NCBI RefSeq assembly: GCF_009910675.1
Contig: NZ_RSEJ01000001.1
Location: 124,001-188,000, forward strand
DNA from: Photobacterium alginatilyticum
GTDB taxonomy: Bacteria; Pseudomonadota; Gammaproteobacteria; Enterobacterales; Vibrionaceae
Length of the DNA stretch: 64,000 nt
Direction of reading: 5' to 3'
Under the pieces are notes generated by a model that saw only the letters and a list, made by a program, of their open reading frames with translations, was not told the DNA's origin and ran no database searches. A program made the translations under genes and the position numbers. Below, piece by piece: positions 7,434-15,843 of this stretch; position 1 is the stretch's first letter; each line of letters begins with the position of its first letter.

Positions 7434-8942
7434 ATGACCGTCATTCGTAAGCAAGATGTGATTGATAGTGTGGCGGACGCACTACAGTACATTTCATACT
7501 ACCATCCGCTGGATTTTGTTCAGGCCTTGGAAAAAGCCTATAACAAGGAGCAGAGTCAGGCAGCGAAAGATGCCATTGCGCAGATCCTGATCAACTCGCG
7601 CATGTCGGCAGAAGGCCACCGTCCGATCTGCCAGGACACCGGTATCGTCACGTGTTTTGTCAAAATTGGTATGAATGTGCAGTGGGACAGCGATCTGACT
7701 GTACAGGAAATGATTGACGAAGGTGTTCGCCAGGCCTATACCAACCCGGATAACCCGCTGCGAGCCTCTGTCGTTGCGGATCCAGCCGGAAGCCGTAAGA
7801 ACACCAAAGACAATGCCCCTGCCGTGGTACATATTGATATGGTACCGGGCGACAAGGTAGAGATTCAGATTGCTGCCAAGGGCGGCGGTTCGGAAAACAA
7901 GACCAAGATGGTGATGCTGAACCCGTCGGATGATGTTGCCGAGTGGGTTGAAAAAACAGTGCCGCTAATGGGGGCGGGCTGGTGTCCGCCGGGTATGCTG
8001 GGTATCGGTATCGGCGGTACTGCCGAGAAAGCGGCTGTGCTGGCGAAAGAGTCGCTGATGGAGTCGGTTGATATTCATGAGCTGCAGGAACGTGGTGCGC
8101 AGAATGCTGAGGAAGAGCTTCGCCTGGATATCTACAACCGTGTAAATAAGCTGGGTATCGGCGCGCAGGGGCTAGGCGGTCTGACAACCGTTGTCGACGT
8201 GAAGATCAAAACAGCGCCGACTCATGCCGCTTCCAAGCCGGTTTGTATGATCCCGAACTGTGCCGCAACCCGTCACGTCCATTTCAAACTTGACGGCACC
8301 GGCCCGGCGGAGTTAACGCCACCGAAGCTGGAAGACTGGCCCGAAGTAACTTGGGAAGTGGGTGAGAATGTTCGCCGCGTTAATATTGACGAAGTTACTA
8401 AAGACGATGTCCAGGAGTGGAAATCTGGCGAGACCGTTTTGTTGTCAGGCAAAATCCTGACCGGTCGTGATGCTGCCCATAAGCGTATTCAGGATATGCT
8501 GGCTAAAGGGGAAGATTTCCCGGTTGATTTCAAAAACCGCTTTATCTATTACGTCGGTCCTGTTGATGCAGTAGGTGATGAGGTTGTTGGCCCGGCTGGT
8601 CCGACAACGTCGACCCGTATGGATAAATTTACTGAAATGATGCTCGGTCAGGCAGGGCTTACCGGGATGATAGGTAAAGCCGAGCGTGGTCCGGCCGCGA
8701 TTGAATCCATCAAGGAACACAAGGCTGTTTACCTGATGGCTGTCGGCGGTGCCGCTTATCTTGTGGCTAAGGCTATTAAGAAAGCGCGTGTAGTGGCTTT
8801 TGAAGATCTTGGCATGGAAGCAATCTACGAATTTGAAGTCGAAGATATGCCCGTGACGGTAGCGGTTGATGCTGAAGGGACCAATGCCCATCAGACAGGT
8901 CCGGATACCTGGAAAGTCAATATTGCCGAAATGGACGCTTAG
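7434..8942 (+). CDS. fumA: Class I (iron-sulfur) fumarate hydratase
   Basis: Interconverts fumarate and malate in the TCA cycle; cytoplasmic [4Fe-4S] enzyme of the FumA/FumB type. The product is 502 aa, somewhat shorter than E. coli FumA (548). Seen: cluster-type cysteines in ICQDTG (about residue 66) and in CMIPNC near the middle, the alpha-domain GGGSENKT and GIGIGGTAEKA motifs, and the C-terminal beta domain GPAGPTTSTRMD. The start follows GAGGG 5 nt upstream. It stands alone between a structured leader and a terminator. I remember the same short class I enzyme beside pabB in Vibrio cholerae. Confidence 0.93.
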   Translation: MTVIRKQDVIDSVADALQYISYYHPLDFVQALEKAYNKEQSQAAKDAIAQILINSRMSAEGHRPICQDTGIVTCFVKIGMNVQWDSDLTVQEMIDEGVRQAYTNPDNPLRASVVADPAGSRKNTKDNAPAVVHIDMVPGDKVEIQIAAKGGGSENKTKMVMLNPSDDVAEWVEKTVPLMGAGWCPPGMLGIGIGGTAEKAAVLAKESLMESVDIHELQERGAQNAEEELRLDIYNRVNKLGIGAQGLGGLTTVVDVKIKTAPTHAASKPVCMIPNCAATRHVHFKLDGTGPAELTPPKLEDWPEVTWEVGENVRRVNIDEVTKDDVQEWKSGETVLLSGKILTGRDAAHKRIQDMLAKGEDFPVDFKNRFIYYVGPVDAVGDEVVGPAGPTTSTRMDKFTEMMLGQAGLTGMIGKAERGPAAIESIKEHKAVYLMAVGGAAYLVAKAIKKARVVAFEDLGMEAIYEFEVEDMPVTVAVDAEGTNAHQTGPDTWKVNIAEMDA

Positions 8943-9283
8943 CATTTCGTCTGACTGTTTGAGAAGGAGTCTATATGGCTCCTTTTTTTATATCTTTTGA
9001 GGTTTTTTGCTTCCGCTATTTTTCTCCATTTCTGATTTTCTCTGAAATCCCTCCCTTGAAAATAGAGCATAGCCCAAAGACTTGGTAAGGTCCGGTGGCT
9101 CGGCTTAATGAATTGTTTTTTCTTCTTTTTCGTGGTTTGTTGGGTTTCTGTGTCGTTTTATTGGCTACACTAGTACCTTGTGGTTAAAGGCTTTTTGTTG
9201 TGAATGTAGCAGCGGCTGGTGATCTTGCGCTTAACACCAGAAGAAAAAACAAGAGTAGACAAGAATAATTTTGGAGAGGTTGT
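8943..9283 (+). other. Intergenic region between fumA and the RND operon
   Basis: 341 bp holding the fumA terminator, a T-rich low-GC stretch (8983-9160) and the upstream region of the efflux operon. I see no ORF and no regulator gene. A weak candidate promoter (TTGGCT, 17 nt, TTAAAG) lies near 9160-9190. The ribosome site GGAGAGG is at 9272-9278. Confidence 0.5.
8961..8989 (+). terminator. Terminator after fumA
   Basis: Stem AAGGAG/CTCCTT (8964-8969 with 8979-8984) with a 9-nt loop is followed by a run of seven T. Confidence 0.8.
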
Positions 9284-10318
9284 ATGGGGCGCGCGCTATT
9301 AGCGACCGTCATCACTGGCTTGCTAGTGTCAGGGTGCGGTAAGAAAGAGGTAGAGGTACCTGAGCCGGAATCGAGGCCGGTAAAACTCCAGGCGGTATCC
9401 GTGGGCGACAATGAAACATTCCGTACTTTTCCGGCCACCGTTGAGGCCGGTGACAAGGCGGTGTTGGCATTTAGGGTGTCTGGACAAGTCATTTCATTGG
9501 ATGTAAACCCGGGTGAAGATGTTAAGCGGGGACAAAAACTGGCCAGCCTGAATCCCGATGAACTGACGTTGCTGGTTGAACAGGCGCAGGCGAATTATGA
9601 ACTGGCCTATGTGCAGTTTAAGCGAGATCAGGAACTCAGAAAAACCAACGTCGTGTCGGAGCTGGATTTCGATACCTCCAAGGCCGAGTTAAAACAGGCC
9701 AAGGCAGCCCTGAGCAAACAAAAATCAAACCTGGGCTATGCGACTCTTGTTGCTCCCTACGACGGGACGCTCTCTCTGTCATTGATTGAAAACTATGAAT
9801 ATATCATGGCTAAAGAGCCGGTGATGCATATCCAGAGCGCCGGTCTGATCAATGTCACCTTCCAATTACCCGAACACCTTTTGGCCCGCTATCAGGGGCA
9901 GTCAGATACTCAGCCAAGCGTTATTTTCGATACGATCCCAGACGAAGTCTACCCGGCTGAGTTTAAAGAGATTGATACCGAGGCTGACCCCACAACGTCG
10001 AGTTTTAAAGTGACGTTGTTTATGGAACGCCCTGAAGGCAAGAATATTCTTCCCGGCATGGCGGGGCTGGTGAAAATTGCTATTCCGAAAGGTAATTCGG
10101 GGGCGATTCCCAAACGCGCGGTGATACAAGAGGGAAGCGCAACCTATGTCTGGCATGTCGACGAAGCCGGTATTGCCCACAAGACCGAAGTTGAGCTGGA
10201 TGACAAGGGGCGAGTGGTCGCCGGGCTGAATGATGGCGACCAGATTGCGATTTCTGGTGTAGGGGAGCTTCAGGAAGGCCAGAAAGTGCGTGCCTGGGTT
10301 AAGGAGCGAGGACTGTAA
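9284..10318 (+). CDS. RND efflux periplasmic adaptor lipoprotein, first copy
   Basis: Membrane fusion protein that links an RND pump to an outer-membrane channel. The 344-aa product has a lipoprotein signal (LLVSGC, Cys18), so it is probably anchored in the inner membrane. Then come the barrel-sandwich/lipoyl half-motif (FRVSGQVISLDVNPGEDVKRGQ near residues 62-83), a short alpha-hairpin (about 95-145), the second lipoyl half LVAPYDGTLS, a beta-barrel and a membrane-proximal domain ending in GDQIAISGVGELQEGQKV. It starts a tight three-gene operon with a second adaptor and the pump. The layout recalls V. cholerae vexIJK from memory, but I assign no symbol. Confidence 0.9.
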   Translation: MGRALLATVITGLLVSGCGKKEVEVPEPESRPVKLQAVSVGDNETFRTFPATVEAGDKAVLAFRVSGQVISLDVNPGEDVKRGQKLASLNPDELTLLVEQAQANYELAYVQFKRDQELRKTNVVSELDFDTSKAELKQAKAALSKQKSNLGYATLVAPYDGTLSLSLIENYEYIMAKEPVMHIQSAGLINVTFQLPEHLLARYQGQSDTQPSVIFDTIPDEVYPAEFKEIDTEADPTTSSFKVTLFMERPEGKNILPGMAGLVKIAIPKGNSGAIPKRAVIQEGSATYVWHVDEAGIAHKTEVELDDKGRVVAGLNDGDQIAISGVGELQEGQKVRAWVKERGL

Positions 10319-10319
10319 G

Positions 10320-11408
10320 ATGAAAAAGCTATCCTTGATCTCATTGGCGCTGGGGGCGGCGTTTATATTACAAGGCTGTGAAAAGCCAGTGGTAGAAGAG
10401 CGGCAAATTGTACAACCCGTCAGCGTGGATGTTGTTGCCTTGGCTGATGCCGCGCCGCAATTGACCTTTCCTGCCGTGGCGGCAGCGGCCGATAAATCCA
10501 GTCTGTCATTTCGAATTCAGGGCGAGGTGACCCGTATCGCGGTGCGCCCTGGGGATTTTGTCAAAAAGAACCAGTTGCTTGCCCAGCTGGATCCAACGGA
10601 CTACCAGTTGGAAGTTGATGATGCACAGGCGAAGTACAATGTGGCCGATAGTCAGTATCGGCGCTCGGCCAAGCTGGTTGACAAAGGCTTCCTGGCCCAG
10701 TCACAGTTTGATGAGTTGCGGGCGCAGCGTAAGATTGCCCGGGCAAGGCTCAACATCGCCAAGCTGAACCTGACGTTTACCAAGCTGGTTGCTCCTTTTG
10801 ACGGGGTGATTTCCCGGGTGCCTATCGAGCAGTTCGAGAACATACAAGTCGGCCAGCAAGTAATGAATATTCATAGTGCCAACAGTGTCGATATTTTGAT
10901 CCAGGCACCGGACCTCATTTATTCCCAAAGCTCTGCTGTTGATATTCAGGAATCAAAACCCGGCGCGCGGGTGGTGCTTGACAATGGTGCTGAGTATCAG
11001 GCCTCCCTGAAGGAATTTACCACAGAGCCGGATCCTGAGTCAGGCTCGTTCCTGGTGACCTTGACCATGCCGATGCCGGAGGATCGCTTCATCCTTGATG
11101 GGATGGCCGTAGAAGTTCGGGCTGATGCGCAGAAACTGAAAATCTACAGAAAGGGCGAGCCAGTGATCCCACTGGAGGCCATTTTTAATGAAGATGGCGA
11201 TGACCTGTCATCAACAGACAAGTTTGTCTGGGTGGTAAACGATGGCAAGACAGTAATCAAGCGCCGCGTGGTAACCGATAAAGTTGTTCCTGAAGGCGTT
11301 CGCTTGCTGGCGGGACTTGAGGAAGGGGAAACCATCGTCGTGGCGGGAGGAAACCGCTTGCGGGAAGGCCAGCAGGTGGAAGTGATTGCCAAGGAGGCTG
11401 AACAATAA
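10320..11408 (+). CDS. RND efflux periplasmic adaptor lipoprotein, second copy
   Basis: Second membrane fusion protein of the operon, 362 aa, with its own lipoprotein signal (ILQGC, Cys20). Domain order is as in the upstream adaptor: FRIQGEVTRIAVRPGDFVKKNQ lipoyl half, hairpin, LVAPFDGVISRV, barrel, and ALEEGE-like C-terminal block (AGLEEGETIVVAGGNRLREGQQV). The frame is open further upstream, but the ATG at 10320, one base past the first adaptor's stop and preceded by GGAG inside that gene, gives a perfect signal peptide. The two adaptors are clearly different paralogues, not a recent duplication, and may work as a mixed complex. Confidence 0.9.
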   Translation: MKKLSLISLALGAAFILQGCEKPVVEERQIVQPVSVDVVALADAAPQLTFPAVAAAADKSSLSFRIQGEVTRIAVRPGDFVKKNQLLAQLDPTDYQLEVDDAQAKYNVADSQYRRSAKLVDKGFLAQSQFDELRAQRKIARARLNIAKLNLTFTKLVAPFDGVISRVPIEQFENIQVGQQVMNIHSANSVDILIQAPDLIYSQSSAVDIQESKPGARVVLDNGAEYQASLKEFTTEPDPESGSFLVTLTMPMPEDRFILDGMAVEVRADAQKLKIYRKGEPVIPLEAIFNEDGDDLSSTDKFVWVVNDGKTVIKRRVVTDKVVPEGVRLLAGLEEGETIVVAGGNRLREGQQVEVIAKEAEQ

Positions 11409-14400
11409 TGAAACAAGATATCGCAGCCTATTTTATTAAAAACAAAGTGATCAGTTGGATGCTGTCGCTGATCTTCCTGATTGGCGGGACCATGGCCTTC
11501 TTTGGCCTGGGACGCTTGGAAGATCCGGCATTTACCATCAAGGATGCCATGGTGGTGACGGCCTACCCGGGGGCGACCCCGCTTCAGGTCGAAGAAGAGG
11601 TGACCTATCCGATTGAGAAGGAAATCCAGCAACTGGCTTATGTGGATGAAGTCAACTCCATCTCCAGTCGTGGACTGTCACAGATCACGGTGACAATGAA
11701 GAACAATTACGGTCCTGATGACTTGCCGCAGATCTGGGATGAGCTACGCCGCAAGGTCAATGATCTCGAACCGAACCTTCCGCCGGGGGTCGCAGAGCCG
11801 TCAGTCATTGATGACTTCGGTGATGTGTTCGGTATTTTGCTGGCGATCACAGGTGACGGGTATTCGTACAAAGAACTCAATGATTATGTCGATTATCTTC
11901 GCCGTGAGATTGAGTTGGTAGACGGGGTTGCTAAGGTCTCTGTTACGGGCACCCAGCAAGAACAGGTGTTTATCGAAATCTCCCTGCAGAGGCTGAGCAG
12001 CCTGGGTATTTCGCCGCAGACGATTTACAACACCCTGGCGACGCAGAACTTGGTCTCGAGCGCCGGTGCGGTCAAAATCGGGACCGAGTATATTCGTGTC
12101 CATCCGACCGGGGAGTTCACCGATGTGGATGCACTGGGTGATTTGATTATTACCGAGAGCGGTGCCCAAGGGCTGATTTACCTGCGCGATGTGGCAGAAA
12201 TCAAGCGCGGGTTCAAAGAGGTGCCTGATAACCTGTTGAGCTATAACGGTAAGGTAGCACTGAGCGTCGGCATATCGTTTGTCGATGGTGTCAACGTAGT
12301 GGAAATCGGTAAAGGGGTTTACCGCCGTCTGGATGAGCTGAAAGAGCAGCAGCCTGTCGGGATTGATATTGGCGTGATTTACAGCCAGCCTGATGAGGTC
12401 GATAAGTCCGTCAAGGGGTTCATTGTCAGTCTCGGCCAGGCCGTAGCCATTGTTATCGTTGTTCTGCTGTTCTTCATGGGGCTTCGCTCGGGTATCCTGA
12501 TCGGTTTGATTTTGCTGTTAACCGTATTGGGAACCTTCGTCTTTATGAGCTGGATGGCGATCGACTTGCAGCGAATATCGCTCGGCGCTCTGGTCATTGC
12601 CCTCGGGATGCTGGTGGATAACGCCATTGTCGTTGTCGAGGGGGTCCTGATTGGAGTGCAAAAAGGCCGGACGCGGATGCAGGCTGCGTCCGATATTGTC
12701 ACTCAGACCAAATGGCCGCTACTGGGGGCCACGGTTATCGCGGTTACCGCTTTTGCGCCTATCGGACTGTCACAAGACTCGACCGGTGAATATTGTGCCA
12801 CCCTATTCAGTGTATTGTTGATTTCTCTGATGCTGAGCTGGTTTACGGCTATTTCGCTAACCCCGTTTTTTGCCGATATGTTCTTTAAGGGCGTCAAGAA
12901 TAAAGGCGATGGCGAGGACGATGACCCGTACAAAGGGTTTGTCTTTGTCGCATACAAGAAAGCGCTGGAAGCCTGCATGCGGAATGCGTGGCTGACTGTG
13001 ATTGTCTTGATCGCGATGCTTGGTGCAAGTCTGTATGGTTTTACGCAGCTGAAACAGTCCTTCTTCCCGTCGTCGACAACACCGATGTTTATGGTTGATG
13101 TGTGGTTGCCGGAAGGAACAGACATTCGTTCGACCAACGATAAGTTGCATGAGCTTGAAGCGTGGGCCAGCCAGCAGGAGAACGTCAGTCACGTTTCGTC
13201 CAGTGCCGGTAAAGGGGCACAGCGTTTTATGCTGACCTACTCACCGGAGAAGAGCTACGCGGCCTATGGCGAGCTGATAATCCGCGTCGACACTTATGAA
13301 GACGTAATGCCGATGCTGAGAAAAGTCAGCGATGAGCTCGACACCAAACACCCTGACATTGAATACAAGCTCAAGCGTATCGAGCTTGGTCCGTCTTCGG
13401 GCTCTAAGATTGAAGCCCGTCTGGTCGGGCCGGATCCGACGGTGCTCCGAGGCCTGGCTCAGCAGGCGATAGACATCATGCGTGCTGATCCCGGTGCCTT
13501 TAATGTGCGCCATGACTGGCGTGAACGGACCAAGGTACTTGAGCCTATTTTCAATGAAAGCCAGGCCCGCCGCTACGGGATCACCAAATCTGACGTCGAT
13601 GATCTATTGCAGATGGCGTTCTCCGGCTTGTCTGTCGGTCTCTATCGTGACGGCACCAATCTGATGCCGATTGTGGCGCGCTTGCCCGATGAGGAGCGTG
13701 TGGATGTCAGTACCATTGAAGGGATGAAGATTTGGAGCCCGGCTATTCAGGGCTATATTCCAATCCAGCAGGTGATGCTCGGGGTGAATGTGATCTGGGA
13801 AGATCCGCTGGTGGTACGTAAGAACCGCAAGCGAATGCTGACTATCATGGCCGATCCTGATCCTTTGGGGGATGAAACCGCGGCGACTCTGCAGGGCCGT
13901 ATCCAGTCTAAAATTGAGGCGCTGGACTTCCCTCCGGGCTACTCGCTGGAATGGGGCGGCGAGTATGAATCGTCAGCCGATGCCAAGGCGTCATTGTTCC
14001 AGACCATGCCAATGGGCTATCTGTTTATGTTCCTGATCACCATTTTCTTGTTCAACAAGGTTAAAGAAGCTGTGATTGTATGGGCGACAGTGCCGCTGGC
14101 GATTATCGGGGTGACGACAGGATTGCTGTTGCTGAATACACCGTTTGGCTTTATGGCGCTGCTGGGCTTTTTGAGTCTGTCGGGCATGCTGGTCAAAAAC
14201 GGTATCGTTCTGCTCGATCAGATCGAGATTGAGATCAGCAGCGGCAAGGAAAAGTATCAGGCAGTGGTCGATGCAGCTGTGAGTCGTGTCCGCCCGGTAT
14301 GTATGGCGGCTATTACCACGGTATTGGGGATGATCCCGCTGCTGCCGGATGTGTTCTTCAAGCCGATGGCGGTGACGATCATGTTCGGGCTGGGTTTTGC

Positions 14401-14476
14401 AACCGTGCTGACACTGATTGTGGTACCGGTTCTGTACCGGATGTTCCATCACCTGAAAGTGCCGCAAGCAGCCTAG
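11408..14476 (+). CDS. RND-family efflux transporter, inner-membrane pump
   Basis: Proton-driven trimeric pump of the AcrB/HAE1-like RND superfamily, 1022 aa with the usual 12 membrane segments and two large periplasmic loops. Seen: N-terminal start before TM1 (IKNKVISWMLSLIFLIGG), GMLVDNAIVVVEG in TM4 (the proton-relay Asp is kept; the second acidic position is Asn), and GFLSLSGMLVKNGIVLLDQIE in TM10. Its start overlaps the adaptor stop (TAATG). The short N-terminus and divergent loops fit the branch that uses twin adaptors rather than classical AcrB. No outer-membrane channel gene is linked, so it probably borrows a TolC. Substrates are unknown. Confidence 0.92.
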   Translation: MKQDIAAYFIKNKVISWMLSLIFLIGGTMAFFGLGRLEDPAFTIKDAMVVTAYPGATPLQVEEEVTYPIEKEIQQLAYVDEVNSISSRGLSQITVTMKNNYGPDDLPQIWDELRRKVNDLEPNLPPGVAEPSVIDDFGDVFGILLAITGDGYSYKELNDYVDYLRREIELVDGVAKVSVTGTQQEQVFIEISLQRLSSLGISPQTIYNTLATQNLVSSAGAVKIGTEYIRVHPTGEFTDVDALGDLIITESGAQGLIYLRDVAEIKRGFKEVPDNLLSYNGKVALSVGISFVDGVNVVEIGKGVYRRLDELKEQQPVGIDIGVIYSQPDEVDKSVKGFIVSLGQAVAIVIVVLLFFMGLRSGILIGLILLLTVLGTFVFMSWMAIDLQRISLGALVIALGMLVDNAIVVVEGVLIGVQKGRTRMQAASDIVTQTKWPLLGATVIAVTAFAPIGLSQDSTGEYCATLFSVLLISLMLSWFTAISLTPFFADMFFKGVKNKGDGEDDDPYKGFVFVAYKKALEACMRNAWLTVIVLIAMLGASLYGFTQLKQSFFPSSTTPMFMVDVWLPEGTDIRSTNDKLHELEAWASQQENVSHVSSSAGKGAQRFMLTYSPEKSYAAYGELIIRVDTYEDVMPMLRKVSDELDTKHPDIEYKLKRIELGPSSGSKIEARLVGPDPTVLRGLAQQAIDIMRADPGAFNVRHDWRERTKVLEPIFNESQARRYGITKSDVDDLLQMAFSGLSVGLYRDGTNLMPIVARLPDEERVDVSTIEGMKIWSPAIQGYIPIQQVMLGVNVIWEDPLVVRKNRKRMLTIMADPDPLGDETAATLQGRIQSKIEALDFPPGYSLEWGGEYESSADAKASLFQTMPMGYLFMFLITIFLFNKVKEAVIVWATVPLAIIGVTTGLLLLNTPFGFMALLGFLSLSGMLVKNGIVLLDQIEIEISSGKEKYQAVVDAAVSRVRPVCMAAITTVLGMIPLLPDVFFKPMAVTIMFGLGFATVLTLIVVPVLYRMFHHLKVPQAA

Positions 14477-14514
14477 CTACGGTTTAGCATCAATTCAATA
14501 GTAGTTAGATATTC

Positions 14515-14539
14515 AAAGGGCTCCCGCGGGAGCCCTTTT
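14515..14539. terminator. Bidirectional terminator between the RND operon and pyrC
   Basis: Perfect palindrome with 10-12 bp arms (AAAGGGCTCC... and its complement), flanked by A on the left and T on the right. It separates two convergent transcription units. Confidence 0.85.
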
Positions 14540-14588
14540 CATTGCCTGGTTGCCTTGTCCTGTATGACAGGGCATGGTTATCGGGCGT

Positions 14589-15623
14589 TTAGCTGGTGAT
14601 AACTTTCCAGTTCATTTCTTCGCCTGCACGGATAGGAACGACGACGTCACTGCCGAAGGACATCGTCTCCGGTACGGTCCAGCTCTCTTTGACAAGGGTA
14701 ATGGTATCGGTATTGCGCGGCAGGCCGTAGAAGTCAGGGCCGTTGAAGCTGGCAAAGGCTTCAAGCTTATCCAGCGCGCCCGCCTGCTCGAACACTTCAG
14801 CGTAGAGTTCAATCGCGGCATGGGCGGTGTAGGAGCCGGCACAGCCACAGGCTGATTCTTTGCGGCCCTGGGCGTGAGGGGCTGAGTCGGTACCGAGGAA
14901 GAACTTAGGGCTGCCGCTGGTCGCCGCTTCAATCAGTGCCTGCTGGTGGATGTTGCGCTTCAGGATTGGCAGGCAGTAGAAATGCGGACGGATCCCGCCA
15001 ACCAGCATGTGGTTTCGGTTGAACATCAGGTGATGAGCGGTGATGGTTGCTCCCACGTTAGGACCGGCGTTGGTGACGAACTCAACAGCGTCTTTTGTTG
15101 TGATGTGCTCGACAACAATCTTCAGGTCCGGCATCTGCTCGACAATCGGGGCAAGTACCGTATCAAGGAACGTCTTCTCGCGGTCGAAGATATCGACATC
15201 GTGAGTGGTGACCTCACCATGGATAAGCAACAGCATACCGACTTCTTGCATTGCCTGAAGCGTAGGAATTAGCTTGTCGATGGAGGTCACGCCGGAATCG
15301 GAGTTGGTGGTTGCACCTGCCGGGTAGAGTTTTGCTGCATAGATGTGGCCGGTGGCTTTTGCTTTACGAATTTCTTCAGGGGAGGTGTTGTCGGTGAGGT
15401 ATAGCGTCATTAGAGGGGAGAAGTTGCCTTGAGGTTTTTCGGCAAGGATACGATCGCGGTAGGCTAATGCAGCGTCAGTATCGGTAACCGGTGGAACCAG
15501 GTTCGGCATGATGATTGCTCGCCCCATATACTGACTGATATCACGGACGGTATCTTTTAATACCTCGCCATCACGTAAGTGCGTGTGCCAGTCATCAGGA
15601 CGTGTAATCGAAATTGTCGTCAT
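14589..15623 (-). CDS. pyrC: Dihydroorotase (PyrC)
   Basis: Zinc amidohydrolase that closes carbamoyl-aspartate to dihydroorotate in pyrimidine synthesis. The 344-aa product is the normal size for the short class II PyrC. Seen: the zinc-binding HTHLRDG just after the start, [15 protein letters not shown] (the Lys is the expected carbamylated metal bridge), [14 protein letters not shown], and a C-terminal [17 protein letters not shown] block with the catalytic Asp. The frame extends about 110 codons upstream without motif content and into the next gene. The ATG at 15623 has a strong GGGAGG site and matches known PyrC N-termini. A PurR-like box lies about 100 bp upstream. Confidence 0.96.
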   Translation of the reverse strand: MTTISITRPDDWHTHLRDGEVLKDTVRDISQYMGRAIIMPNLVPPVTDTDAALAYRDRILAEKPQGNFSPLMTLYLTDNTSPEEIRKAKATGHIYAAKLYPAGATTNSDSGVTSIDKLIPTLQAMQEVGMLLLIHGEVTTHDVDIFDREKTFLDTVLAPIVEQMPDLKIVVEHITTKDAVEFVTNAGPNVGATITAHHLMFNRNHMLVGGIRPHFYCLPILKRNIHQQALIEAATSGSPKFFLGTDSAPHAQGRKESACGCAGSYTAHAAIELYAEVFEQAGALDKLEAFASFNGPDFYGLPRNTDTITLVKESWTVPETMSFGSDVVVPIRAGEEMNWKVITS

Positions 15624-15720
15624 AATTGCTTCCCTCCCAAAAAATTTGCCCGATTCTAAAAGCATCCCTACCTTAAGTAAAGCGCAATGATCAAACAAAG
15701 TAACCAGTTGATGATTTAAA

Positions 15721-15736
15721 GCGCAATCGTTTGCAC
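15721..15736. promoter_or_regulatory. PurR-like operator upstream of pyrC
   Basis: GCGCAATCGTTTGCAC matches the PurR consensus ANGCAANCGNTTNCNT at every fixed core position except the two outermost bases. PurR control of pyrC is known in E. coli. Here it lies about 100 bp upstream of the start codon in a 220-bp intergenic region. Function is inferred. Confidence 0.65.
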
Positions 15737-15791
15737 TGTTATGGCTCTCAGTTGTGTATCGGTTCGGGCTGATAACTCCTGCTGATAAATT

Positions 15792-15815
15792 AAAGCCAGC
15801 AATAATGCTGGCTTT
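15792..15815 (-). terminator. Terminator after the chemoreceptor gene
   Basis: Ten-bp perfect stem AAAGCCAGCA/TGCTGGCTTT (15792-15801 with 15806-15815) with loop ATAA, 28 nt past the stop on the minus strand, followed by an AT-rich tract. It lies upstream of pyrC on the same strand. Confidence 0.8.
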
Positions 15816-15843
15816 AGTGGTTGTTGCCGTAGATGTATAGGCG

